DNA of 10,740 nt from Thomasclavelia sp. (GCA_020024765.1 JAHHTG010000038.1:1-10740), one strand, 5' to 3'; positions 1 to 7,103 are shown, counted from the stretch's first letter. Program-made: numbers and translations. The notes: generated from the letters alone by a model not told the origin.

Positions 1-1284
1 GACTTCATCAGTATGTAAACGTGGGTTATTTCCACCGAGATAATCGGTCTTTAATTTTTGAATTGGTTTGATAATTTCGCTTGATAATAATTTGATATCT
101 GGAATATGTGCTAATTCTTTTAGAGCGTTCAAGATACATGCGCTAGAAGCACCAAGCAATTTAGATGTCTTACCAGAAACAATTTTGCCATCAGGTAATT
201 CAATCGCAACAGCGGGTTCATTTGTATCGTTGGCACGTTTAATCGCTGCTGAAACAACCTTACGATCTTCAGGGTTAATATCAGCCTTTTTCATGATTAG
301 TTTTAACTTATTGACAGTGTCATCGCCCGTTTCTTCTTTGCGCATTGTGACTTGTGCTTCATAGTAACGGCGAATGATTTCTTGTTTTGACGCTTCGCAA
401 CAAGCTTCATCATTCGTGATGCAAGATCCAACCATATTAACACCCATATCGGTAGGGGATTTATAAATTGATTTTCCATTGATTTGTTCAAGCAAATCAT
501 TCAGTACCGGGAAGACTTCAACATCACGATTATAATTTACAGCAACCTGGTTATAAGCTGTTAAATGGAATGGGTCAATCATGTTGACGTCATCGATATC
601 GGCAGTTGCTGCTTCATAGGCTAAATTAACAGGGTGGTTAATGGGCAAATCCCAAACTGGGAATGTTTCGAATTTTGCATAACCGGATTTAATACCATTT
701 AAATTGTCGTGGTACATTTGTGATAGGCATGTTGCCATTTTACCACTACCTGGTCCTGGTGCAACTACTACGATAATGTCGCGTTGACATTCAATATAAT
801 CATTCTTACCAAATCCATCTTTTGATAAAACTAAATCGACATCATTTGGATAGTTAGGGATTGTATAGTGATAAGCGACTTTAATCTTTAATCGTTCAAG
901 TTTACGTTTTAATTTTTGAGCTTCAGCTTGTTTGTTATAGTGTGTAATTACAACACTTCCGACAAGTAGTCCAACTTCATTAAAAGCATCGATTAGACGC
1001 ATTAAATCTTGATAATATGTAATTCCTAAGTCACCACGTAATTTATTTTTTTCAATATGTTGAGCATTAATAACCATCATTATTTCAATGCGATCTTTAA
1101 TTTGCATCATCATCTTGATTTTGCTGTCGGGTTCAAATCCCGGTAAGACACGAGTTGCGTGGAAGTCATCAAAAAGTTTGCCACCAACTTCTAGATAAAG
1201 CTTATTGAATTGATTAATTCTTTTAAGGATATTTTCAGATTGCATCTGCAAATACTTATCGTTGTCAAACCCTTTAATGTACAT
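1..1284 (-). CDS. DUF1846 / UPF0371 family protein, C-terminus beyond the window
   Basis: Reading leftward from the ATG at 1284, 428 codons stay open to the window edge, so the C-terminus is missing. Family members are roughly 500 residues, so about 70 are probably absent. The start MYIKGFDNDK is typical of the family. Residues 171-190 hold a glycine-rich loop (APGPGSGKMATCLSQ, G177-K182) resembling a nucleotide-binding P-loop, followed by GYAKFETFPVWDLPINHPVNLAYEAAT, another stretch I associate with DUF1846. No signal peptide or membrane segment is visible, so it is probably cytosolic. The biochemical function of the family is unknown to me; ATP or other nucleotide binding is an inference from the loop. 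The gene starts 8 bp after the stop of the CofE-like gene, with a TAGG overlapping that stop as a weak ribosome binding site. The two are therefore almost certainly cotranscribed from the promoter near 1993-2001. Family assignment is confident; function is not. Confidence 0.87.
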   Translation of the reverse strand, partial: MYIKGFDNDKYLQMQSENILKRINQFNKLYLEVGGKLFDDFHATRVLPGFEPDSKIKMMMQIKDRIEIMMVINAQHIEKNKLRGDLGITYYQDLMRLIDAFNEVGLLVGSVVITHYNKQAEAQKLKRKLERLKIKVAYHYTIPNYPNDVDLVLSKDGFGKNDYIECQRDIIVVVAPGPGSGKMATCLSQMYHDNLNGIKSGYAKFETFPVWDLPINHPVNLAYEAATADIDDVNMIDPFHLTAYNQVAVNYNRDVEVFPVLNDLLEQINGKSIYKSPTDMGVNMVGSCITNDEACCEASKQEIIRRYYEAQVTMRKEETGDDTVNKLKLIMKKADINPEDRKVVSAAIKRANDTNEPAVAIELPDGKIVSGKTSKLLGASSACILNALKELAHIPDIKLLSSEIIKPIQKLKTDYLGGNNPRLHTDEV

Positions 1285-1292
1285 TATGAAAC

Positions 1293-1976
1293 CTATTTAA
1301 CCTTTCTTATAATACCAATTGGAGTCGATTGGTCATCTTGACCAAGCGGATTGTCTTTTAAGATTTTTACTAATGTTTCGTTTGAAATTTCAGGATGTGA
1401 ATTGCCTAAAATGTTACCGCCTAAATCATTGATATCAACGATAAAAACAGGATGTTTTACTACCTTAGCAATCTTACTAGCTGTTTCATTAGGATCTAGA
1501 GGACCTAAAACAACACAATGATTGCAAGGTGGGATGGTATTAGGTGTCGGACCATCAATAGATGCTGCTTTACGGCCAGCTACAATATAGAACCAACCTT
1601 TCTTACCGATTAATTTACCAACGGCACCACATGCTGCAGCAACCAAAATTCGGAAAGTACCACATTCTTTGATTGCATAGTGCATTGTTTCTGGCATACC
1701 AAGTCCAATACCATGAGGTGTCTTTGTTACAAAACTGCTTAATAATGTAGCAAGTTTTGATGGATGGATTTGATCTAACGGAATAGCACGATTTTGCGTA
1801 CATGCAACACACTTTTCCGAGATAAAAATATAATCGCCATCTTCTAACAATGGCTTAGTGTATCGATCAACAACTTCGACGATGTCGTCATCATTTCCAA
1901 CGACATGGGTTTTAACTGGAATTCTTTCGTATCGAACTCCATCAACTTCAATAAAACGTTCTTTTTTCTTATTCAT
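1293..1976 (-). CDS. CofE-like protein (F420-0:gamma-glutamyl ligase family, PF01996)
   Basis: The protein is 227 residues. True CofE adds glutamate to coenzyme F420-0 using GTP. Family-like stretches are GDYIFISEKCVAC at 47-59 with RAIPLDQI at 63-70, then GIGLGMPETMHYAIKECG at 89-106, AGRKAASIDGPTPNTIPP at 133-150, VDINDLGGNILG at 180-191, and a C-terminal NPLGQDDQSTPIGIIRK. Two CxxC pairs (C56/C59 and C151/C154) stand out and could hold a metal or cluster. No other F420 biosynthesis gene is visible, and relatives of this organism are not known to make F420. The substrate is therefore unknown, and the symbol cofE is withheld. I chose the ATG at 1976, preceded by GGTGAT. An upstream in-frame ATG at 2099 would require translation through the divergent promoter and into the opposite gene, and adds an AT-rich hydrophobic stretch without family similarity. 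It is the first gene of a two-gene operon with the DUF1846 gene. Confidence 0.85.
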   Translation of the reverse strand: MNKKKERFIEVDGVRYERIPVKTHVVGNDDDIVEVVDRYTKPLLEDGDYIFISEKCVACTQNRAIPLDQIHPSKLATLLSSFVTKTPHGIGLGMPETMHYAIKECGTFRILVAAACGAVGKLIGKKGWFYIVAGRKAASIDGPTPNTIPPCNHCVVLGPLDPNETASKIAKVVKHPVFIVDINDLGGNILGNSHPEISNETLVKILKDNPLGQDDQSTPIGIIRKVK

Positions 1977-1992
1977 AATAATCACCGGAATT

Positions 1993-2001
1993 ATTATATC
2001 A
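1993..2001 (-). promoter_or_regulatory. Extended -10 promoter of the CofE-like/DUF1846 operon
   Basis: On the minus strand this reads TGATATAAT, a perfect extended -10 element (TG, one base, TATAAT). The predicted start of transcription, seven bases past the hexamer, is near 1986, giving a leader of only about 10 nt that begins with GGTGAT, the ribosome binding site. No good -35 hexamer is visible at the usual spacing, which is common when the TG extension is present. The position is inferred from sequence only. Confidence 0.65.
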
Positions 2002-2006
2002 TTATT

Positions 2007-2015
2007 TGATATAAT
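2007..2015 (+). promoter_or_regulatory. Extended -10 promoter of the DUF3196-like gene
   Basis: TGATATAAT is again a perfect extended -10 element, with the TATAAT hexamer at 2010-2015. Counting the last T as -7, position +1 falls on 2022, the A of the start codon, so the transcript should be leaderless. No convincing -35 is present; the expected place (about 1987-1992) is occupied by the downstream part of the opposite promoter. Confidence 0.65.
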
Positions 2016-2021
2016 TAATTT

Positions 2022-2741
2022 ATGAATTATAACTATTATGAAGAAATATATCAGAAGATTCGCGACTTGTTCGAAAAAGGCGAATTTGCTGAAGCTCAAA
2101 AGCTTTTAGATGAAGAACTCGATGTTCCATATATTCCAAAGGATTTTGAAGCGAAATTGCATGCTTTACAAGATGAATTCAAAAGTGTTAGACCTGATAA
2201 AAAAATTAGTTTAACTGATCAACAAATTGAAGACTATTTAAAAGATGATGCAGTTAAACAAATGATTGCTGTCGATTATTTAAATACTTTGAATTTACGT
2301 TCGTATTTAGATGTTATCAATGAATATCTTGTTTCTGAAGATGGTGATGTGAATGCTAAGGCGTTGTTAATTGCTTCTTTAATTGATCAAGATATTAATG
2401 AGGAAGTTAATCTTTATAAAGATGGACTAGTTATTAACTTTATTCCTAAATACGCTGAACCTGTTGTCTATACTGATGGGTTTGATAGTGGCTTAAAATT
2501 TATTGAGAAAATATTCATTAATGACAATCCATCGATGTATCAATTAGCCTACAATCTTTTAACACGTATATGTTACTTGAATTTACCTTTTGGATACGAA
2601 ACGGCAGAAGGCGAAGCGATTGCTAAGAGTATCGTTATTTATCTATATGACTGTTTCAATGAGTTAAAGGCTAAAGAAGAATTTATTAAAATGTACGTTA
2701 AAGAAAATGAGAAGCTCATTGATGTTGAGGCGATGCTTTAG
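2022..2741 (+). CDS. DUF3196-like helical-repeat protein
   Basis: The protein is 239 residues, acidic, and without signal peptide or membrane segment. Residues 7-35 (EEIYQKIRDLFEKGEFAEAQKLLDEEL) look like a tetratricopeptide-type helix pair, and most of the rest appears helical. Overall character and N-terminus resemble the DUF3196 family (PF11428), known from Mollicutes and relatives, for which a TPR-like fold has been described. This assignment is from memory of the family, not from a search. A scaffold or protein-interaction role is plausible, but no catalytic motif is seen and the function is unknown. The ATG at 2022 is the only reasonable start: the next in-frame Met is residue 81. There is no Shine-Dalgarno sequence before it, and the promoter position predicts a leaderless mRNA. 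It is a single-gene unit, divergent from the CofE-like operon and closed by the terminator at 2775-2809. Confidence 0.78.
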   Translation: MNYNYYEEIYQKIRDLFEKGEFAEAQKLLDEELDVPYIPKDFEAKLHALQDEFKSVRPDKKISLTDQQIEDYLKDDAVKQMIAVDYLNTLNLRSYLDVINEYLVSEDGDVNAKALLIASLIDQDINEEVNLYKDGLVINFIPKYAEPVVYTDGFDSGLKFIEKIFINDNPSMYQLAYNLLTRICYLNLPFGYETAEGEAIAKSIVIYLYDCFNELKAKEEFIKMYVKENEKLIDVEAML

Positions 2742-2774
2742 AGTGCTAAATTATTGCTAGCGAAATGAAGAATT

Positions 2775-2809
2775 AAATTGCGAAAAAAATATATATTTTC
2801 GCAATTTTT
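2775..2809 (+). terminator. Rho-independent terminator of the DUF3196-like gene
   Basis: A perfect 12-bp stem, AAATTGCGAAAA (2775-2786) with TTTTCGCAATTT (2796-2807), has a 9-nt A/T loop and runs into a short T tract (2805-2809). It lies 34 bp after the stop codon and before the tig promoter. The stem is AT-rich, as usual in this genome. Confidence 0.85.
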
Positions 2810-2853
2810 CGTGTGATTTATCGTGTATTTATGTAGTAAACGAATTATTTATT

Positions 2854-2862
2854 TGTTATAAT
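2854..2862 (+). promoter_or_regulatory. Extended -10 promoter of tig
   Basis: TGTTATAAT matches the extended -10 consensus, with the hexamer at 2857-2862. The expected -35 position (about 2834-2839, TAGTAA) is poor. Predicted transcription start is near 2869, leaving a leader of about 17 nt that contains the AGGAGG ribosome binding site at 2875-2880. Confidence 0.7.
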
Positions 2863-2885
2863 GGAAAGGCTATTAGGAGGATTAT

Positions 2886-4154
2886 ATGTCTACATTAAAT
2901 AAAATTGAAAGTGGAAAAGTTGAATTAACATGCACAGTTGAAGGCGAAGCTTGGACTAAAGCCCAAAAAAGTGCATTTAATAAATTAGCTCAAAGCGTTG
3001 AAATTAAAGGCTTTAGAAAAGGTAAAGCTCCTCAACATTTAATTAAGCAAGCTATCTCTCAAGGTGAAATCTTTAACGAAGCTTTAAGAGCAGTTGCTAA
3101 TACAGCATTAAATGATGGTATCGAAGAACACAAGATTGAACTAATTGATATGGCTGAATTAACTAAGGTTAACAAGGTTGATGCTGAAGGTTGTGAAATG
3201 GTCTTCGTTTGCCCAGTTAAACCAGATGTTAAATTAGGTGAATACAAAGGTTTAGGATACCATGTTGAAGACTTCACAGTAACTGATGAAGAAGTAAATA
3301 AAGAAATCGATCGTATCCGTGAAGAAAGAGCAGATCTTGAATTAAAGGATGAAAATGGTATTGTCGACAACGGCGATACAGTTGTTATTGACTTTGAAGG
3401 TTTCAAAGATGGTGAAGCATTCGAAGGTGGCAAGGCTGAAAATCACGAACTAGTAATTGGTTCAGGTTCATTTATTCCTGGTTTCGAAGAACAATTAATT
3501 GGTATGAAAGCTGAAGAAACACGTGAAATCAACGTGACATTCCCTGAAGATTACCATGCAGAAGAATTAAAAGGTGCAGCAGTTGTTTTCAAGGTAACTG
3601 TACACGAAATTAAAGTTAAAGTTCTTCCTGAATTAGATGATGAATTCGTTACTGAATTAAACATCGAAAACGTTAAGACAGTTGCTGAATTCCAAGAATT
3701 CTTAAAGACAAGAATGACTGAACGTCGTGAAAACGAAAATGTTAACAAGGCCAACGAAGAAATCTTAACAAAAGTTTGCGATACAACTACTGTTGAAATC
3801 CCAGAAGTTATGATCGAACGCGAATTAGACTACATGTTAAAGGATTACGCTAACAAGATGTCTTATCAAGGTCTTACATTAGAAATGTATTACCAATATA
3901 CTAATACTACAGCCGAAGATTTAAAGAAAGCATTCCGTCCAAAGGCTGAAGATACAGTTAAACGTCAATTAGTATTAGAAGAAATCGCAAAGATTGAAAA
4001 TATCGAAGTAAGCAAAGAAGAAATCGAAGCAGAATTCGAAAAAATGGCTAAGGCTTATGAACGTTCAGTAGAAGAAATCAAGCAAGTTATTAACACTAAC
4101 GATCTTGAACAAAATTTACGTTTAAACAAAGCTTTAGATGTAATGAAAGCTTAA
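2886..4154 (+). CDS. tig: Trigger factor, ribosome-associated chaperone and prolyl isomerase
   Basis: Trigger factor binds the ribosome next to the exit tunnel and shields nascent chains in the cytosol. The 422-residue product has the usual length and three-domain order. The N-terminal ribosome-binding domain (about 1-145) carries the signature GFRKGKAP at 42-49. An FKBP-type peptidyl-prolyl isomerase domain follows at about 160-243 (GDTVVIDFEGF, then GSGSFIPGFEEQLIGM at 192-207 and VTFPEDYHAEELKGAAVVFKV). The rest, to 422, is the helical substrate-binding domain, rich in Glu and Lys. The ATG at 2886 sits five bases after a perfect AGGAGG. The gene has its own promoter and lies 71 bp upstream of lon. 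In Bacillus subtilis, tig is followed by clpX; here lon follows directly. Identification is secure. Confidence 0.98.
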   Translation: MSTLNKIESGKVELTCTVEGEAWTKAQKSAFNKLAQSVEIKGFRKGKAPQHLIKQAISQGEIFNEALRAVANTALNDGIEEHKIELIDMAELTKVNKVDAEGCEMVFVCPVKPDVKLGEYKGLGYHVEDFTVTDEEVNKEIDRIREERADLELKDENGIVDNGDTVVIDFEGFKDGEAFEGGKAENHELVIGSGSFIPGFEEQLIGMKAEETREINVTFPEDYHAEELKGAAVVFKVTVHEIKVKVLPELDDEFVTELNIENVKTVAEFQEFLKTRMTERRENENVNKANEEILTKVCDTTTVEIPEVMIERELDYMLKDYANKMSYQGLTLEMYYQYTNTTAEDLKKAFRPKAEDTVKRQLVLEEIAKIENIEVSKEEIEAEFEKMAKAYERSVEEIKQVINTNDLEQNLRLNKALDVMKA

Positions 4155-4180
4155 TCGGTTTTAATTTAAAGGTTAAGGAC

Positions 4181-4208
4181 AGAGGCGCTATCACTAGCGT
4201 CTCTTCTA
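4181..4208 (+). terminator. Hairpin between tig and lon, possible weak terminator or processing stem
   Basis: AGAGGCGCTA (4181-4190) pairs with TAGCGTCTCT (4195-4204) over 10 bp with one G-U pair and a four-base TCAC loop. This is G+C-richer than most local sequence. The following bases (TCTATTTATGG) are not a proper T run, so full termination is doubtful. No promoter is apparent between the hairpin and lon, so lon is probably reached by read-through from tig. Partial attenuation or an mRNA-stabilising stem at the 3' end of tig are the main options. Confidence 0.5.
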
Positions 4209-4225
4209 TTTATGGAGGTGTATAA

Positions 4226-6544
4226 ATGGTTAAAACATATGTCGTTCCACTTTTACGTACCCGTGGCGTTGTGATTTTTCCGAATCAAGATTTAACAATT
4301 GATGTCGGACGTGCTCCAAGCCGCAAAGCAGTTGACTACGCTCACAACAATAATTCATATATTCTATTAGTGTCACAAATCGACAGTATTGATGATGGCG
4401 AAAACGCACCAATTTACGAATATGGCTGTCTATGTAAAATTTCGAGATATCGTGTGAAAACCGAAAGCCTACGTATTGCTTTCATGGGAATACAAAGAGC
4501 TAAAATTTTAAAGTATTACGATATCGATGGTGTGCCAGGGGTTGAAGTTGAGGCAATCGAAAACGAAATCGATAATTTACAAGTTGCAGAAGAACTTAAA
4601 GAGGCTATTCTTAAAGAATTTTCACAACTTAATTTATCACAACGTCCAGATTTCGATGTACGTTCTTTAGTACAAAGCATTTCTCGCGAAGTATCCGTTT
4701 ACGATATGCCAGATTATATTGCTGGTCGTTACATTACAAACTATAAATTTAAACAACCATTCTTAGAAGAAACTGATGGTATCAAACGTCTTGAAATGAC
4801 CCTTGAATCTATCATTAATATTCGTAAGGCTCAAGAAATCGAAAAAAATATCGATCGTCGTGTACAACAACAAATCGAGGAAAGTCAAAGAGAATACTTC
4901 TTACGTGAAAAACTTAAAGCGGTTAAAGAAGAACTCAACGAAGGCAATGGTGGTGCTAGTGAAGTTGATACACTTCGTGAGATTGTTGATAGTAACCCAT
5001 ATCCACAACATGTTAAGGATAAGGCTTATGATGAAATCAATAAACTTGAATTTATTCCGGCTGCTAGTGGTGAATATAGCGTTGTTCGTACATATCTAGA
5101 TTGGTTATTAAAGACACCTTGGTATCAAAAATCCGAAGATAATCAAGACTTGAATTATGCTAAAGAAATACTTGATGCCGATCATTTTGGGCTTGAAAAA
5201 GTCAAGGAAAGAATTCTTGAATATCTAGCAGTTAAACAAATGACTAATAGTTTAAAGAGCCCAATTATTTGTTTAGTTGGTCCACCAGGTGTTGGTAAAA
5301 CTTCACTTGCAAAGTCAGTTGCACGTGCTCTAGATCGAAAATTTGTTAAGGTCTCGCTTGGTGGAGTTAAAGATGAATCTGAAATTCGTGGTCATCGTCG
5401 TACTTATTTAGGATCTTTACCAGGACGTATTATTCAAGGCATGAAGAAGGCTCAAACTTTGAACCCTGTCTTTTTAATTGATGAAATAGATAAAATGGCA
5501 AGTGACTATAAGGGTGATCCATCAAGTGCAATGTTAGAAGTTTTAGACCCTGAACAAAACAATTTATTCTCAGATCATTATTTAGAAGAACCATATGATT
5601 TAAGCGATGTTTTATTCATTGCGACCGCTAACTATATTGAAAATATTCCTGCAGCTTTAAGGGATCGTCTAGAAATTATCAACTTAAGTAGTTATACCGA
5701 GGTAGAAAAAGTTAGCATTGCAAGAGAACATTTAATTGCGAAACAGTTAAAGGCTAATGGATTAAAAGAAAACCAATTCAGCATTGATGATGATTTAATT
5801 TTATTTTTGATTCGTCATTATACACGTGAAGCGGGTGTGCGCCAATTAGAACGTATTATCGGTTCTTTATGTCGCAAGACTGCATTAGCTATTCTTAGCC
5901 AAAATAAACGTAAGGTTAAGATTACAAAGAAACTAGTTCGCGAATGGCTAGGAGCTGAAATGTTTGAATATGGCACAATTGAAAAAGAAAACCAAGTTGG
6001 TGTGGTTACTGGTCTTGCTTATACATCATTCGGTGGTGATGTTCTACAAATTGAAGTTAATTATTTTGATGGAACAGGTAAGTTCATTGTTACCGGACAA
6101 TTAGGTGATGTCATGAAAGAATCAACAAAGATTGCGCTTGATTATATTAAGGCAAATGCTGCTAAATATAAGATTGAATCAGAATTCTTTGAGAAACATG
6201 ATATTCATATTCACGTACCTGAAGGCGCTGTACCAAAAGATGGCCCAAGTGCAGGTGTAACTTTAACTACTGCTATTGTATCTGCGATTACTAATACTCC
6301 AGTCGATAAAGATTTAGCTATGACTGGCGAAGTAACGCTTCGTGGCAATGTATGGCCAATCGGCGGTTTAAAAGAGAAATCTTTGGCGGCTCATCGTTCT
6401 GGTATTAAACGTATCATCATTCCAAAGAAGAATGTAAAAGACTTAGAAGAAGTGCCACAAATTGTGAAAGATTCAATTGAATTTATTCCAGTTGAAAATG
6501 TCGAACAAGTTATTCGCTTGGCACTGGTGAAGAAACATGATTAA
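4226..6544 (+). CDS. lon: ATP-dependent Lon protease (LonA type)
   Basis: Lon unfolds and degrades misfolded and regulatory proteins in the cytosol as a hexamer. The 772-residue product has the length of LonA enzymes. The N-terminal LON substrate domain spans about 1-200, followed by a charged helical linker to about 300. The AAA+ module has Walker A GPPGVGKT at 352-359, Walker B PVFLIDEID at 414-422, sensor-1 N469, and the sensor-2 region GVRQLERI around R539. The S16 protease domain contains KDGPSAGVT with catalytic S675, and PIGGLKEK with K718. The 43-residue spacing of this Ser-Lys dyad equals that of E. coli Lon (S679/K722). No transmembrane segment is present, so it is not the LonB type. 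The ATG at 4226 follows GGAGGTG (4214-4220). No CIRCE or CtsR operator was recognised upstream. The end overlaps engB by 8 bp. Confidence 0.98.
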   Translation: MVKTYVVPLLRTRGVVIFPNQDLTIDVGRAPSRKAVDYAHNNNSYILLVSQIDSIDDGENAPIYEYGCLCKISRYRVKTESLRIAFMGIQRAKILKYYDIDGVPGVEVEAIENEIDNLQVAEELKEAILKEFSQLNLSQRPDFDVRSLVQSISREVSVYDMPDYIAGRYITNYKFKQPFLEETDGIKRLEMTLESIINIRKAQEIEKNIDRRVQQQIEESQREYFLREKLKAVKEELNEGNGGASEVDTLREIVDSNPYPQHVKDKAYDEINKLEFIPAASGEYSVVRTYLDWLLKTPWYQKSEDNQDLNYAKEILDADHFGLEKVKERILEYLAVKQMTNSLKSPIICLVGPPGVGKTSLAKSVARALDRKFVKVSLGGVKDESEIRGHRRTYLGSLPGRIIQGMKKAQTLNPVFLIDEIDKMASDYKGDPSSAMLEVLDPEQNNLFSDHYLEEPYDLSDVLFIATANYIENIPAALRDRLEIINLSSYTEVEKVSIAREHLIAKQLKANGLKENQFSIDDDLILFLIRHYTREAGVRQLERIIGSLCRKTALAILSQNKRKVKITKKLVREWLGAEMFEYGTIEKENQVGVVTGLAYTSFGGDVLQIEVNYFDGTGKFIVTGQLGDVMKESTKIALDYIKANAAKYKIESEFFEKHDIHIHVPEGAVPKDGPSAGVTLTTAIVSAITNTPVDKDLAMTGEVTLRGNVWPIGGLKEKSLAAHRSGIKRIIIPKKNVKDLEEVPQIVKDSIEFIPVENVEQVIRLALVKKHD

Positions 6545-7100
6545 TTATATTAAGAGTGCAAAAAAAATTGCAGACTTCCCAGAAACTTCTCAAGAGATTG
6601 TTATTGTAGGCAAGTCAAATGTAGGTAAATCTTCATTTATTAATGCGCTTTATAATCAAAAATTAGCCTATGTTGGTAAAACGGCAGGTAAAACAAGATT
6701 ATTAAATTTCTTTAATATTAATAATAAATACACAATGGTTGACGTACCGGGTTATGGTTATGCTAATCGCAGTGGCGATGAATTGATTGAATTTGGTGAA
6801 ATGATGGATAGCTACTTTGCAAATCGTCAAGAACTTAAACTAGTTATTATGCTTGTAGATATTCGTCATGATCCAACTAAAGATGACCTTGCGATGATTG
6901 AATATTTAAGACATTTCCATAAAAAGGTCTTAATTGTAGCAAATAAAGCTGATAAATTGTCTTACTCGCAATCGCTTCGTCAAAAACAAGCTATCGCAAA
7001 AGTTTTAGGCGTTGATTTGAAAAGTATTATTGCTTGCAGTAGTTTAAAGAAAACGAATTTTGAAGATGTTAAATCTTACATTGACAATTTGATTGATTAG
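6537..7100 (+). CDS. engB: Ribosome biogenesis GTP-binding protein EngB (YsxC)
   Basis: EngB/YsxC is an essential TRAFAC GTPase needed for late assembly of the 50S ribosomal subunit. All G motifs are visible in the 187-residue product: G1 GKSNVGKS at 25-32, G2 threonine T53 in AGKTRLLNFF, G3 DVPG at 69-72 followed by YGYA, G4 NKAD at 136-139, and G5 CSS at 167-169. Length is near the family norm. The ATG at 6537 lies inside the last codons of lon, with GGTGA at 6526-6530 as ribosome binding site. The two genes are therefore cotranscribed and probably translationally coupled. The lon-ysxC pairing is conserved in Bacillota. The gene ends with TAG just before the promoter of the next unit. Confidence 0.97.
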   Translation: MINYIKSAKKIADFPETSQEIVIVGKSNVGKSSFINALYNQKLAYVGKTAGKTRLLNFFNINNKYTMVDVPGYGYANRSGDELIEFGEMMDSYFANRQELKLVIMLVDIRHDPTKDDLAMIEYLRHFHKKVLIVANKADKLSYSQSLRQKQAIAKVLGVDLKSIIACSSLKKTNFEDVKSYIDNLID

Positions 7101-7103
7101 CTA

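Larger units (their letters stand above)
1993..2015. repeat. Perfect inverted repeat in the divergent promoter region
   Basis: ATTATATCA (1993-2001) and TGATATAAT (2007-2015) are exact reverse complements, separated by TTATT. The arms coincide with the -10 elements of the two divergent promoters. The repeat could simply reflect two good extended -10 elements facing away from each other, or could also be an operator for a dimeric regulator. The sequence alone does not decide. Confidence 0.8.

Noticed and set aside
68..364. Plus-strand open frame of 98 codons
   Set aside because: It lies antisense to the DUF1846 gene, whose frame matches a known family over the entire stretch; this is a shadow frame without a ribosome binding site.
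1977..2099. N-terminal extension of the CofE-like protein to an ATG at 2099
   Set aside because: The extra 41 residues are AT-rich hydrophobic sequence that overlaps the start of the divergent gene and both promoters. The family-like sequence begins after the ATG at 1976, which has a ribosome binding site.
3059..3433. Minus-strand open frame inside tig
   Set aside because: A low-complexity Ser/Thr-rich translation opposite a well-conserved trigger factor gene; a shadow frame.
4155..4225. Heat-shock operator (CIRCE or CtsR type) upstream of lon
   Set aside because: Neither the CIRCE inverted repeat nor CtsR heptads are present; only the tig-lon hairpin and the ribosome binding site are seen.
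4803..5099. Plus-strand open frame inside lon
   Set aside because: It is out of frame with lon, which shows uninterrupted Lon family sequence here, and its Lys/Leu-rich translation resembles no protein I know.
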